A model generated the notes under the pieces. That model had not been told where the DNA came from, did no database searches, and saw only the letters and a list, made by a program, of their open reading frames with translations. Positions 11,371-22,684 of a stretch of DNA of 64,000 nucleotides are shown here, piece by piece; the stretch's first letter is position 1, and the number at the start of each line of letters is the position of its first letter. This DNA is from Populus alba (taxonomy: Eukaryota; Streptophyta; Magnoliopsida; Malpighiales; Salicaceae), in assembly GCF_005239225.2 (NCBI RefSeq), contig NC_133300.1, positions 20,821,584 through 20,885,583 on the forward strand. The letters are read 5' to 3'. The position numbers were made by a program, and so were the translations under genes.

Positions 11371-12938
11371 AGAGAGATGACAGAAACATGATACAGGTGC
11401 TTTAAATATCTTGTATCAGTGTCCGTTTTTGAACAAGTAAGTGATAACTCACCATTATTCGTAATGCATGACCTCACAAATGACTTGGCAAAATTTGTGT
11501 ATGGAGAGTTTGTCGTTTGTTTAGATGATGGCGATTCTTGGAAGGTTTCTAAGAAGACTCGTCACTTATCGTATGCAAGAACTAGATCTGAAGATCTAAA
11601 TAATCCTGTGTGCGTATGCAAGAACTAGATCTGAAGATCTAAACAATCATGTGTGTGTATGCAAGAACTAGATCAGAAGATCTAAACAATCATGTGGGCC
11701 CTGATGAAGTACAAAATTTCCATACAATTTTGTTAATATCAAAGTTCTTTTCGGCAAACATGAATGATGAGGAAATCGGTGACTTTCTGAGGAGATTCCA
11801 GCCTCTTCGTGTGTTATCTTTGCTCCATGTAGGTAAGTTGCCTAACTCGATTGGCAGCTTGAAACAACCATGGTATATGAACCTCGCAGAATCATCGGAA
11901 CACAGGTTTTCTGAAACTGTGTGTACCTTGCACAACTTGGGGATACCAATCTTGCGTTGGTGCAAGAATCTTGTTGAGTTGCCAACCAACTTGATGAATC
12001 TAACAAACTTGTATCATCTGGATATTAAAGGAACAAGACTGCAATAGATGACGCCTCAAATGGGTAAATTATCTAAACTTCAAACTTTGACTGATTTTTT
12101 TGTGGGTAAACAAAATGGATCCAACATAAATGAAATAGGAGAGCTCAAATGCCTAGAGGGAAAACTTCGTACTTGGATGCTTCAAAATGTTGTCGACGCC
12201 CAAGTTGCTTTAGGAGATAATTTGGAAGGCATGAGGGATCTCAGAAAGTTAGATTTGAGATGGAGCAATGATTCGCATGGTTCTCTTGATGAACGCGTGC
12301 TTCATCAACTAAAGCCTAATATGAATGTGTGTTGTCTTGTAATTGCTGGTTATGGGGGTTCAAGATTCCCTCCTTGGTTAATAGACCCATTCTTAGTGGA
12401 TCTTGAGGCTTAGTGAATGCCATTGTTCCTTTCTGCCACCACTCGGTCAGTTAGCGTATCTAAAAAGACTTCTGATCAAGGCATTCGATAAAGTCGAGAG
12501 TGTAGGTTGTGAGTTTTATGGAAATTGCACTTCCACAAGCATTTCATTCAAATCACTCGAGAGCTTGCCTTTTGAGAGGATGCCACAATGGTGTGAATGG
12601 ATTCCTAATGTTGCTGAAAGTGAAGAGAAAGCTTTTCCTCGCCTCCAAATGCTTTGCATACGTGAAGGTCCTAAATTAAATAAAACCCCACCCAGCCACC
12701 TTCCTTTTTTAAAAGAACTCACAATTACAAAGTGTTCCTAGTTTGTGCTTTGACTACCAAGGCCTAAAACCATTAACAAAATGTCTTTAAAGGACTCTTT
12801 AAATGACCATCCTCATATGGTGAAATTAGAGACTTTGACTTCATGCGGGCACAGTCTCATAGTTCAATCTTGCTCCTACTTAGATTCCTTACTGAAGGAA
12901 ATGGAGCAACTGAGTTATTTTCACCATATGAGGGAAAT
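11371..12938 (+). repeat. Array 1 module 2
   Basis: 1568 bp, very similar to module 1. It has three 43-bp minisatellite copies (11570-11698), a TAG at 12045 and the shared extra T in gatcttgagg near 12402. Confidence 0.92.
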
Positions 12939-14463
12939 AAAGAGATGACAGAAACATGATACAGGTACTTTAAATATCATGTATCAGTGTCCCTTTTTGA
13001 ACAAGTAAGTGATAACTCACCATTATTCGTAATGCATGACCTCACAAATGACTTGGCAAAATTTGTGTATGGAGAGTTTGCCGTTTGTTTAGATGATGGC
13101 GATTCTTGGAAGGTTTCTAAGAAGACTCGTCACTTATCGTATGCAAGAACTAGATCTGAAGATCTAAACAATCATGTGTGCGTATGCAAGAACTAGATCT
13201 GAAGTTCTAAACAATCATGTGGGCCCTAAAGAAGTACAAAATTTCCATATAATTTTGTTAATATCAAAGTTCTTTTCGGCAAACATGAATTATGAGGAAA
13301 TCGGTGACTTTCTGGGAATATTCCAGCCTCTTCGTGTGTTATCTTTGCTCCATGTAGGTAAGTTGCCTAACTCGATTGGCAGCTTGAAACAACCATGGTA
13401 TATGAACCTCACAGAATCATCGGAACACAGGTTTTCTGAAACTGTGTGTACCTTGAACAACTTGCGGATACCAATCTTGCGTTGGTGCAAGAATCTTGTT
13501 GAGTTGCCAACCAACGTGATGAATCTAACAAACTTGTATCATCTGGATATTAAAGGAACAAGACTGCAATAGATGACGCCTCAAATGGGTAAATTATCTA
13601 AACTTCAAACTTTGACTGATTTTTTTGTGGGTAAACAAAATGGATCCAGCATAAATGAAATAGGAGAGCTCAAATGCCTAGAGGGAAAACTTCGTACTTG
13701 GATGCTTCAAAATGTTGTCGACGCCCAAGATGCTTTAGGAGATAATTTGGAAGTCATGAGGGATCTCCGAAAGTTAGATTTGAGATGGAGTAATGATTCG
13801 CATGGTTCTCTTGATGAACGCGTGCTTCATCAACTAAAGCCTAATATGAATGTGTGTTGTCTTGTAATTGCTGGTTATGGGGGTTCAAGATTCCCTCCTT
13901 GGTTGATAGACCCATTCTTAGTGGATCTTGAGGCTTAGTGAATGTCATTGTTCCTTCCTGCCACCACTCGGTCAGTTAGCATATCTATAAAGACTTATGA
14001 TCAAAGCATTCGATAAAATCGACAGTGTAGGTAGTGAGTTTTATGGAAATTGCACTTCAACAAGCATTTCATTCAAATCACTCGAGAGCTTGCCTTTTGA
14101 GAGGATGCCACAATGGTGTGAATGGATTCCTAATGTTGCTGAAAGTGAAGAGAAAGCTTTTCCTCGCCTCCAAGTGCTTTGCATACGTGAAGGTTCTAAA
14201 TTAAATAAAACCCCACCCAGCCACCTTCCTTTTTTAAAAGAACTCACAATTACAAAGTGTTCCTAGTTTGTGCTTTTACTACCAAGGCCTAAAACCATTA
14301 ACAAAATGTCTTTAAAGGACTCTTTAAATGACCATCCTCATATGGTGAAATTAGAGACTTTGACTTCATGCGGGCACAGTCTCATAGTTCAATCTTGCTC
14401 CTCCTTAGATTCCTTACTGAAGGAAATGGAGCAACTGTGTTATTTTCACCATATGAGGGAAAT
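12939..14463 (+). repeat. Array 1 module 3
   Basis: 1525 bp, i.e. 43 bp shorter than module 2. It has two minisatellite copies (13138-13223), a TAG at 13570 and the shared frameshift near 13926. Confidence 0.92.
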
Positions 14464-15987
14464 AAAGAGATGACAGAAACATGATACAGGTGCTTTAAAT
14501 ATCTTGTATCAATGTCCCTTTTTGAACAAGTAAGTGATAACTCACCATTATTCGTAACGCATGACCTCATAAATGACTTGGCAAAATTCTTGTATGGAGA
14601 GTTTGCCGTTTGTTTAGATGATGGTGATTCTTGGAAGGTTTCTAAGAAGACTCGTCACTTATCGTATGCAAGAACTAGATCTAAAGATCTAAACAATCCT
14701 GTGTGCGTATGCAAGAACTAGATCTGAAGATCTAAACAATCTTGTGCGCCCTGATGAAGTACAAAATTTGCATACAATTTTGTTAATATCAAAGTTTTTT
14801 GGGCAAACATGAATGTTGAGGAAATCGGTGACTTTCTAGGAAGATTCCAGCCTCTTCGTGAATTATCTTTGCTCCATATAGGTAAGGTGCCTAACTCGAT
14901 TGGCAGCTTGAAACAACCATGGTATATGAACCTCTCAGAATCATCGGAACACAGGTTTTCTGAAACTGTGTGTACCTTGCACAACTTGCGGATACCAATC
15001 TTGCGTTGGTGCAAGAATCTTGTTGAGTTGCCTACCAACCTGATGAATGTAACAAACTTGTATCATCTAGATATTAAAGGAACAAGACTGCAACAGATGA
15101 CGCCTCAAATGGGTAAATTATCTAAACTTCAAACTTTGACTGATTTTTTTGTGGGTAAACAAAATGGATCCAACATAAATGAAATAGGAGAGCTCAAATG
15201 CCTAGAGGCAAAACTTCGTACTTGGATGCTACAAAATGTTGTCGACGCCCAAGATGCTTTAGGAGATAATTTGGAAGGCATGAGGGATCTGGGAAAGTTA
15301 GATTTGAGATGGAGCAATGATTCGCATGGTTCTCTTGATGAACGCGTGCTTCATCAACTAAAGCCTAATATGAATGTGCGTTGACTTGTAATTGCTGGTT
15401 ATGGGGGTTTAAGATTCCCTGCTTGGTTGATAGACCCATTCTTAGTGGATCTTGAGGCTTTGTGAATGCCATTGTTCCTTCCTGCCACCACTCGGTCAGT
15501 TAGCATATCTAAAAAGACTTCTGATCAAAGCATTCGATAAAGTCGAGAGTGTAGGTTGTGAGTTTTATGGAAATTTCACTTCCACAAGCATTTCATTCAA
15601 ATCACTCGAGAGCTTGCCTTTTGAGAGGATGCCACAATGGTGTGAATGGATTCCTAATGTTGCTGAAAGTGAAGAGAAAGCTTTTCCTCGCCTCCAAGTG
15701 CTTTGCATACGTGAAGGTCCTAAATTAAAGAAAACCTCACCCAGCCACCTTCCTTCTTTAAAAGAACTCATAATTACAAAGTGTTCTCAGTTTGAGCTTT
15801 CACTACAAAAGCCTACAACCATTAACAAAATGTCTTTAAAGGACTCTTTAAATGACCATCCTCATATGGTGAAATTAGAGACTTTGACTTCATGCGGGCA
15901 CAATCTCATAGTTCAATCTTGCTGCTCCTTAGATTCCTTACTGAAGGAAATGGAGCAACTGGGTTATTTGCACCATATGAGGGAAAT
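14464..15987 (+). repeat. Array 1 module 4
   Basis: 1524 bp. It has two minisatellite copies (14663-14748) and a private one-base deletion near 14793. The LQQMTP codons are intact where modules 1-3 have TAG. A TGA interrupts the LRR frame at about 15382. A new frame runs 15452-15997 without the stop after KCS seen in modules 1-3. Confidence 0.92.
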
Positions 15988-17298
15988 AGAGAGATGACAG
16001 AAACATGATACAGGTGCTTTGAATATCTTGTATCAATGTCCCTTTTTGAACAAGTAAGTGATAACTCACCATTATTCGTAATGCATGACCTCACAAATGA
16101 CTTGGCAAAATTTGTGTATAGAGAGTTTGCCGTTTGTTTAGATGATGGTGATTCTTGGAAGGTTTCTAAGAAGACTCGTCACTTATCGCATGCAAGAACT
16201 AGATCTGAAGATCTAAACAATCCTGTGGGCCCTGATGAAGTACTAAATTTGCGTACAATTTTGTTAAGATCAAAGTTCTTTTCGGCAAACATGAATGATG
16301 AGGAAATCGGTGACTTTCTAGGAAGATTCCAGCCTCTTCGTGTATTATCTTTGCTCCATGTAGGTAAGTTGCCTAACTCGATTGGCAGCTTGAAACAACC
16401 ATGGTATATGAACCTCTCAGAATCATCGGAACACAGGTTTTCTGAAACCGTTTACCTTGCACAACTTACGGATACCAATCTTGCGTTGGTGCAAGAATCT
16501 TGTTGAGTTGCCAACCAACCTGAAGAATCTAACAAACTTGTATCATCTGGATATTAAAGGAACAAGACTGCAACATATGACTCCTTAAATGGGTAAATTG
16601 TCTAAGCTTCAAACTTTGACTGATTTTTTTGTGGGTAAACAAAATGGATCCAGCATAAATGAAATAGGAGAGCTCAAATGCCTAGAGGCAAAACTTCGTA
16701 CTTGGATGCTTCAAAATGTTGTCGACGCCCAAGATGTTTTAGGAGATAATTTGGAAGGCATGAGGGATCTGGGAAAGTTAGATTTGAGATGGAGCAATTA
16801 TTCGCATGGTTCTCTTGATGAACGCGTGCTTCATCAACTAAAGCCTAATATGAATGTGCGTTGTCTTGTAATTGCTGGTTATGGGGGTTCAAGATTCGCT
16901 GCTTGGTTAATTGACCCATTCTTAGTGGATCTTGAGGCTTAGTGAATGCCATTGTTCCTTCCTGCCACCACTCGGTCAGTTAGCATATCTAAAAAGACTT
17001 CTGATCAAAGCATTCGATAAAGTCGAGAGTGTAGGTTGTGAGTTTTATGGAAATTGCACTTCCACAAGCATTTCATTCAAATCACTCGAGAGCTTGCCTT
17101 TTGAGAGGATGCCACAATGGTGTGAATGGATTCCTAATGTTGCTGAAAGTGAAGAGAAAGCTTTTCCTCGCCTCCAAGTGCTTTGCATACGTGAAGGTCC
17201 TAAATTAAAGAAAACCCCACCCAGCCACCTTCCTTCTTTAAAAGAACTCACAATTACAAAGTGTTCCCAGTTTGTGCTTTCACTACCAAGGCCTACAA
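15988..17298 (+). repeat. Array 1 module 5 (terminal, truncated)
   Basis: 1311 bp. It has a single minisatellite unit, like the modules of array 2. Private lesions are a two-base loss near 16447 and a TAA near 16586. Homology to the other modules stops at about 17299, after aaggcctacaa, which marks the right edge of the array. Confidence 0.9.
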
Positions 17299-17658
17299 TA
17301 TCTTTTTCTTCTTTGAACTGTGAATCCCTTAGCCACCTAGCTTTGTTTTGGCCTCTGTACAATATCATAAAGCAGTACTTGTTGTATTTACCTTCAAGCA
17401 TTTAAGGGAGTTGGTCTCTATGAATCTGTCTTTCCATATTGTCTCCTCTTGCTGTGCATATATGGTATACCATCTCTTCAATTTTGCAATGATTGGAATG
17501 AGGAATTAGTCACCATCTTCTTCGGCAATTTTTCAGATAGGGGTGGACCTAGATTCTTCCTTGAAAAGAAGAGAACAGAAACTATTAAACAGATTTAATG
17601 ATTTCGGTTAAAGGGTGTCGTTTATGATGTTGATATACATCCAAGAAATCTAGAGTAG
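17299..17658. other. Intergenic after array 1
   Basis: Unique-looking sequence that replaces the module from 17299. No gene recognised. The duplicated segment shared with 1-201 starts at 17659. Confidence 0.5.
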
Positions 17659-17859
17659 GATGATAGTTAGATCAACCGGAAAAGTGACTGGCATGGCGGA
17701 AAGCAGTTATTAAAACCATACCAAGATTTGAATCACGGGTTTGGTAGGATTCATCCACTCTCGAAGCTTGCAAGTATATTTTTGCATGAACTGAGATTTT
17801 TATCACCCAATTTTATTCGGTTCTATAGAAAAGAATGGTAATGCCTATTTTACAAACCA
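17659..17859. repeat. Segmental duplication, right copy (partner 1-201)
   Basis: Appears identical to 1-201. Here it continues into agtacattgag rather than into the segment shared with 54197. The near identity indicates a recent duplication or a conversion between sites 17.6 kb apart. Confidence 0.9.
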
Positions 17860-17950
17860 GTACATTGAGTGGGAATACTGATTTTTGTGACAGAAACACC
17901 TTTCTTCAACTATTAGCATATGTCATCTTTCTTTGTTAATTGCATGCAGA

Positions 17951-18070
17951 AAGAGCAGCAACATGTACACGAAAATCACCAAAGAAATCTACTGGAAGAA
18001 GGTTCAGAGTCGTTGAATGTGCGAGATCCTCTTCTAGACACTATTATGCAGGGGATTCATCATTTCTAAC
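17951..18070 (+). other. Possible orphan terminal exon
   Basis: A pyrimidine-rich stretch ending in ttgcatgcag is followed by an open frame of about 40 codons (KEQQHVHENHQRNLLEEG..., ending GIHHF then TAA). This looks like an acceptor site plus a last exon. The protein is not recognised and no partner exon was found, so chance is quite possible. Confidence 0.25.
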
Positions 18071-18546
18071 ATGCAACTCAATATAAAAGTTAAAAAAGTC
18101 ATGGTTTCTAGAGACATAGAATAAAAGGGTGACTAATTTAGTGAGAGAACACATGAAACAAAATACCGATTCTAAATGAGAGTTCCACTTCGATTTTAAG
18201 GATAGGATGATGTAGTCCATGGGGCCATATTCAAAAGGGAGATCAATGGACTGAGTATATTAGTATAAAGTACTAAAAAAGAACTCATAAAGAATGAACT
18301 CTTATATTATCTATATCTTATAATTTAGTACCTATATTTTATAAAACTAGCTTCCCTAATTTAATTTTTTCTATTTGAGATCCTGTATATTTTAATGTTC
18401 AAAAAAATAAAAAAAACTATTTTTTCTGTGCAAAAGATTTCCCAAGAAATTACATTTGCCATTAAATTCATATAATATATTTACAGAAAAAAACAAAACC
18501 TTTTGGGTCAAATTATTAAAAGAAAAGGAATAAACCCATCATTCCA

Positions 18547-18570
18547 TAACCCATAACCCATAACCCATAG
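18547..18570. repeat. ATAACCC heptamer repeat
   Basis: Just over three tandem copies of ataaccc, a telomere-like but not canonical (CCCTAAA) heptamer, about 410 bp upstream of the PRORP start. Confidence 0.7.
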
Positions 18571-18684
18571 GGACTAAACATGGGCCAAAACCCACAAAAC
18601 CCACATTGTTTGCCCTTCTGGGTTATCACCCGGATCCGGATTCATCCAATTACCGCCTTCTTCTCCTCCACCAAACCCCCAGTC

Positions 18685-18693
18685 TTAGGGTTT
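18685..18693 (-). promoter_or_regulatory. Telobox-like element upstream of PRORP
   Basis: TTAGGGTTT, the reverse complement of the telobox AAACCCTAA. Teloboxes are often found in the 5' regions of plant genes for translation and RNA-processing proteins. Its use here is inferred from position only. Confidence 0.45.
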
Positions 18694-18977
18694 TGGCTAT
18701 GTCCCTCCAAAGTCAAGGATTTCAAAGAACCCCAAAACCTCAAGGTTTTCTCTTTCTCTCAAATCACTGACTTTCTGATTCTGTATTGCATCAAAATTGA
18801 AACTTTAATGTTTTTTCTGCTAAAAAATGGAGAAACTTTGGCTGCTAAAAATGTTTTTTTATATATAATTTTTTTGTTAATTTCATGTAGTTTTTTATTT
18901 CTAATTTAGTATATAATTATTATTGCTTGTTAGTTAGGAAAAGAATTTGAAAGAGGAATTATCAGTATCTGTTAGAA

Positions 18978-21900
18978 ATGCTGCTCTGTAGAAGAAGCAC
19001 TATTTTTGTTCCTTCTTTTATTGCAAAAACCTCACCAAATCTTTTTTCTTACTTTACTAAGAAAACCCATGCTCTTTCATTGTTTAAGAACAGCCCAATT
19101 CGTTGTAATTACAGTTATTTATTTGGAAAACCCATAAAAGATTCGAACTTTTTTGGTGCACATGATTTGTTTGTGAATAAAAAAGCTAAATTTTGCAACT
19201 TGGCAATCTCCGGGACATCGCGGAGAAATGAGAAAGCTGTTGGTGGTAATGTAATGTCTTTAAGGGAGAAAAAGAAAGCACGACGAGAGGCACCGGAGGG
19301 AGTGCTTAAGTTTAAGCTAAATGCGTGTTCAAAGCGTGGTGATGTTGTTGAAGGGCTTAGGTTGTATGATGAGGCGAGGAAAAATGGGGTTGAGCTTAAT
19401 CAACACCATTATAATGTGTTGCTTTATCTGTGCTCTCAAAATGGAGGTGAAAATGTAAGTGATTTGAGAAAACAGGGTTTCGAGATATTTCAGCAGATGA
19501 TTATCGATAAAGTTCCTCCCAATGAGGCTACGTTTACAAATGCAGCAAGGTTGGCTTCTGCAATGGAAGATCCTGAAATGGCTTTTGATTTGGTTAAGCA
19601 AATGAAGGGTTTTGGTATTCTGCCGAAGTTGAGGTCTTATGGTCCGCCGTTGTTTGGGTTTTGTAAGACAGGGATGGCTGATAAAGCTTATGAAGTTGAT
19701 GCACATATGATTGAATATGGGGTTGTGGCTGAAGAACCTGAGCTTTCTGCTCTTCTGAAAGTTAGTGCTGATGTAAACAATGCTGACAAGGTGTATGAGT
19801 TGCTGCATCGGTTGCGAACCTCTGTAAGGCAGGCCACAGAGTCAACTGTAGGGATTATTGAAGATTGGTTTAAGTGCAAACATGCTGCAAAAACTGGGAA
19901 GGAGAATTGGGATGTGAGCAAGGTGAAGGAAGGAGTTGCGAGAGGAGGAGGAGGTTGGCATGGACAAGGGTGGTTAGGATGTGGGCAGTGGAGAGTGGTC
20001 AGGACTCAAATGGACAAGGAGGGTGTTTGTGGTTCTTGTGGTGAGAGGCTTGCTTGTATTGATATTGATCCAAGAGAGACGGAGAACTTTGCTATCTCAT
20101 TATCTAAGTTGGCTTTGGGAAGAGACGTTAAGGCTGATTTTATTCGGTTCCAGGTGCGAGACAATCCCTTCTGTAACATAATAAGGGTCACTAAATAATT
20201 GATCAATTTAAAGCTCTTGGTTTCTCTGTCGCCACTGCTTGAGCATGTAAAAGAGTCTCCATATGAGAACTTTAATCAAAATATGCTCAACATTATGAGA
20301 ATTTGTTGGATGGGTCTATGTGATCATTGGTATATCACTAGTTTGTTTATGATCGTATTCTTCTTCCCATCAAAATCTCAAATCTCAACATGCTCCATAA
20401 CTTTTTGGTCACTGAATTTTTAATGAATAAAAAATGGTAGATTCCGCCTTGTCTGTATGCTTAAGGCTAATAACACATAAAATAATTGCCAACAAGCTAT
20501 TAACTGACTTACGTAATGAACTGATTCAGGATTGGCTTCAGCGGCATGGTCCATTTGATGCAGTTGTAGATGGAGCTAATTTGAGTCTTATCAATCAACA
20601 GACTTTCAGCTTCTCCCAGGTAAGTTGCCTGTTGAGTAACTCTTATGAGATTACACTTCTTAATATCTTTATAGCAAGAAATGCTGATGGGACGCTGAAT
20701 GCTTCTTTTGAATTGTAGCTTAATTCTGTTGTACATCGATTACACGACATGAGTCCATCCAAGAAATTGCCACTCGTTATTTTGCATAAAAGTCGTGTAA
20801 CTGGCGGTCCAGCTCAGAGTCCTTATAATAAGAAGTTGTTAGAGAGGTGGAAAAATTCTGGTGCACTTTATGTTACTCCGGCTGGTTCCAATGATGATTG
20901 GTGAGTGTGCATTTCATGAAATATATGACTGTTGTATTCATACGAACTTGCCCTGTTTTGCAAGTTCTTTGCTATGAAGTTTACAATGAAGACAGTCTAA
21001 ATCCCAAAATCATAAATAAGTGCACTCCAGTCGCTGTACAAGTAATTGCTCCTAAAAGCTTCCACAAAATTATACCAACTGTAGCAAAACAAAATCATAT
21101 TTTATCTCATAACACATGTCTCAGTGCTATGTGATTGGTTAAAAGTCTTGCATAACTCTCCATCCAAAAATATTGAAGGTCTACACTTATGGCACAGTAC
21201 CAGAAGTTCTTGCAATTCTTCTCTTTCAAAACTCTCAACTAACTAACAACGTGTTAGAATTACCATTGGATGTCCAATTTGGTTGCTGGAAAAAGAAAAG
21301 TAACGCTCAATGTTTTCAGGACCAAAAAGCAGGAAATTGCCTTGATGTGTGAGGATCTAAGAGAATTACTCTTTCAACGTTACATACAAGATGAATAAAT
21401 TTTTATCCAGTGTTATTTTAATTTAGGATTCCCTGCAAGCTAATCACTTTTATTGATTGGATTACCAAAGGATCAAATTTTTGCATTAATTCAAATTGTT
21501 CTAGAGGTGACCTTTGGGCCTGTCGTAACAAGTGGAGTTGCTGGTTCTGCTGCATGCCATAGGTTTTGGGAGTAGGAAAGATACCGACCTCTTATGTATG
21601 CTATGATTTCAGTTATTTGGTATTTGAGTACAAACGCTAGAATCTTTGCAAACCATCATCTTTTTAAACAATTGTTATGGCCTTGTATGATAGAACTTGC
21701 TAAGTGTCACAACCAAATGCTAAGGTGCATCCTAGCAATCTACGTGGTTGTTGTTTGGCACTTTCTCCTTTATAATTCCTTTGCTGTATTTGTGCCATGT
21801 TTATTTACAGGTACTGGTTATATGCTGCTGTTTGCTATAAGTGTTTGTTGGTGACAAATGATGAAATGAGGGACCACTTGTTTCAGTTGCTAGGGACTTC

Positions 21901-22684
21901 CTTTTTTCCAAGATGGAAGGAAAAGCATCAGGTATTTCAACTCTTTCAGATGCATGTGGTGTATATATATGTTTTATGTTGTGTTGGTTCACAGATTTAC
22001 AAAACTAAGCTTTTCTCTGATTGAGAAGTAGGTGAAACCTCCTTGTTTTGCTTTTTCTTGAGCGTTTTCTAAACTATGTACTTTCTGGTGATACGTCCAT
22101 GATGTTGTACATTTATGGGCTTCCAAGTTTTGCTCTGAATTCATTGATCTTATACACTCTTTGCCTAAGAGCATTTTTACCTCACATTGCTTAAGGGCTC
22201 CTGTATATCATATGATCTAATAGCTGTCTTACATTGCATGAAATAACATTTCAGAATGTGCCAAAGTTTTCTTGGAGTGTCCAGTTTAAACTCACCCAAG
22301 AATGTGATTAATCGAATTTCATAAATAAAAAATGCATTCCACTATATTCAGTATTAGAAGAAATTGATAATGCCATGTATTATATGGGAACTCATCTTTC
22401 TTGGAAATATTTGCAGGTTCGACTCTCAGTATCGCGATCTGGAATTGCTTTGCAGATGCCTCCCCCTTACTCAATTGTTATTCAGGTGCGATGTTCAACC
22501 ATGAGTATGCATTCATGCTAATCTTTTTCATCATTATATGGGGGCTTTCAAGAGATTTTGGTGTATGATGGTTTTGTAAACGCAGGAGTCAGAAAATGGC
22601 AGTTGGCATGTTCCGACAACCACAAATGATGATCTTGAGACCCCAAGGCAGTGGTTATGTGCCACCCGACCCATCAAATCATGA
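18978..22684 (+). CDS. PRORP1: Protein-only RNase P (PRORP1-like), six exons
   Basis: Single-protein RNase P that removes 5' leaders from precursor tRNAs. Exons read from GT/AG junctions: 18978-20153, 20530-20619, 20719-20900, 21811-21931, 22417-22485 and 22586-22684, giving 578 aa (Arabidopsis PRORP1 is about 572). The N-terminus is basic and Ser-rich, fitting an organelle presequence. PPR-like helices cover roughly residues 100-290. The split zinc site is visible as C351 and C354 (CGSC), H554 (SWHVP) and C571 (WLCATR). The NYN metallonuclease aspartates are D406 (VDGAN), D481 and D482 (NDDWYW) and D500 (TNDEMRD). All are present with the family's spacing, so it should be active. The start is the first ATG of the open exon. 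A telobox lies upstream. PRORP2/3-like paralogues are nuclear; the presequence favours the organellar type. Confidence 0.94.

Larger units (their letters stand above)
8433..17298 (+). pseudogene. CC-NB-LRR pseudogene copy 2 with five tandem LRR modules
   Basis: Starts like copy 1 (ATG 8433). It shares the early frameshift, the TGA near 8998 and the P-loop deletion (GET-SLARF near 9020). The NB core 9029-9418 is better kept than in copy 1, with kinase-2 LVLDDFWND and RNBS-B GSKIIITTHE. GLPL to RNBS-D (9535-9822, CFAYCAIFPKRYKF) is open up to a TGA in MRET*YRCF at 9818. After that come five tandem modules of 1.3-1.57 kb, each spanning the MHD motif ([11 protein letters not shown]) through the LRRs. 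Every module has a frameshift at the gatcttgagg site, and most have further stops. No long protein is possible. It could be transcribed as a repetitive RNA; that is inference. Confidence 0.9.

Noticed and set aside
9802..17298. CRISPR-like or satellite interpretation of the arrays
   Set aside because: The units are 1.5 kb of recognisable NLR coding sequence without spacers, in a plant nuclear context.
18580..18909. 109-codon frame upstream of PRORP
   Set aside because: No recognised domain; it includes the telobox and an AT-rich end, and fits a 5' leader and promoter better.
19329..19808. 159-codon minus-strand frame
   Set aside because: Antisense to PRORP exon 1, which is strongly supported by motifs and splice sites.
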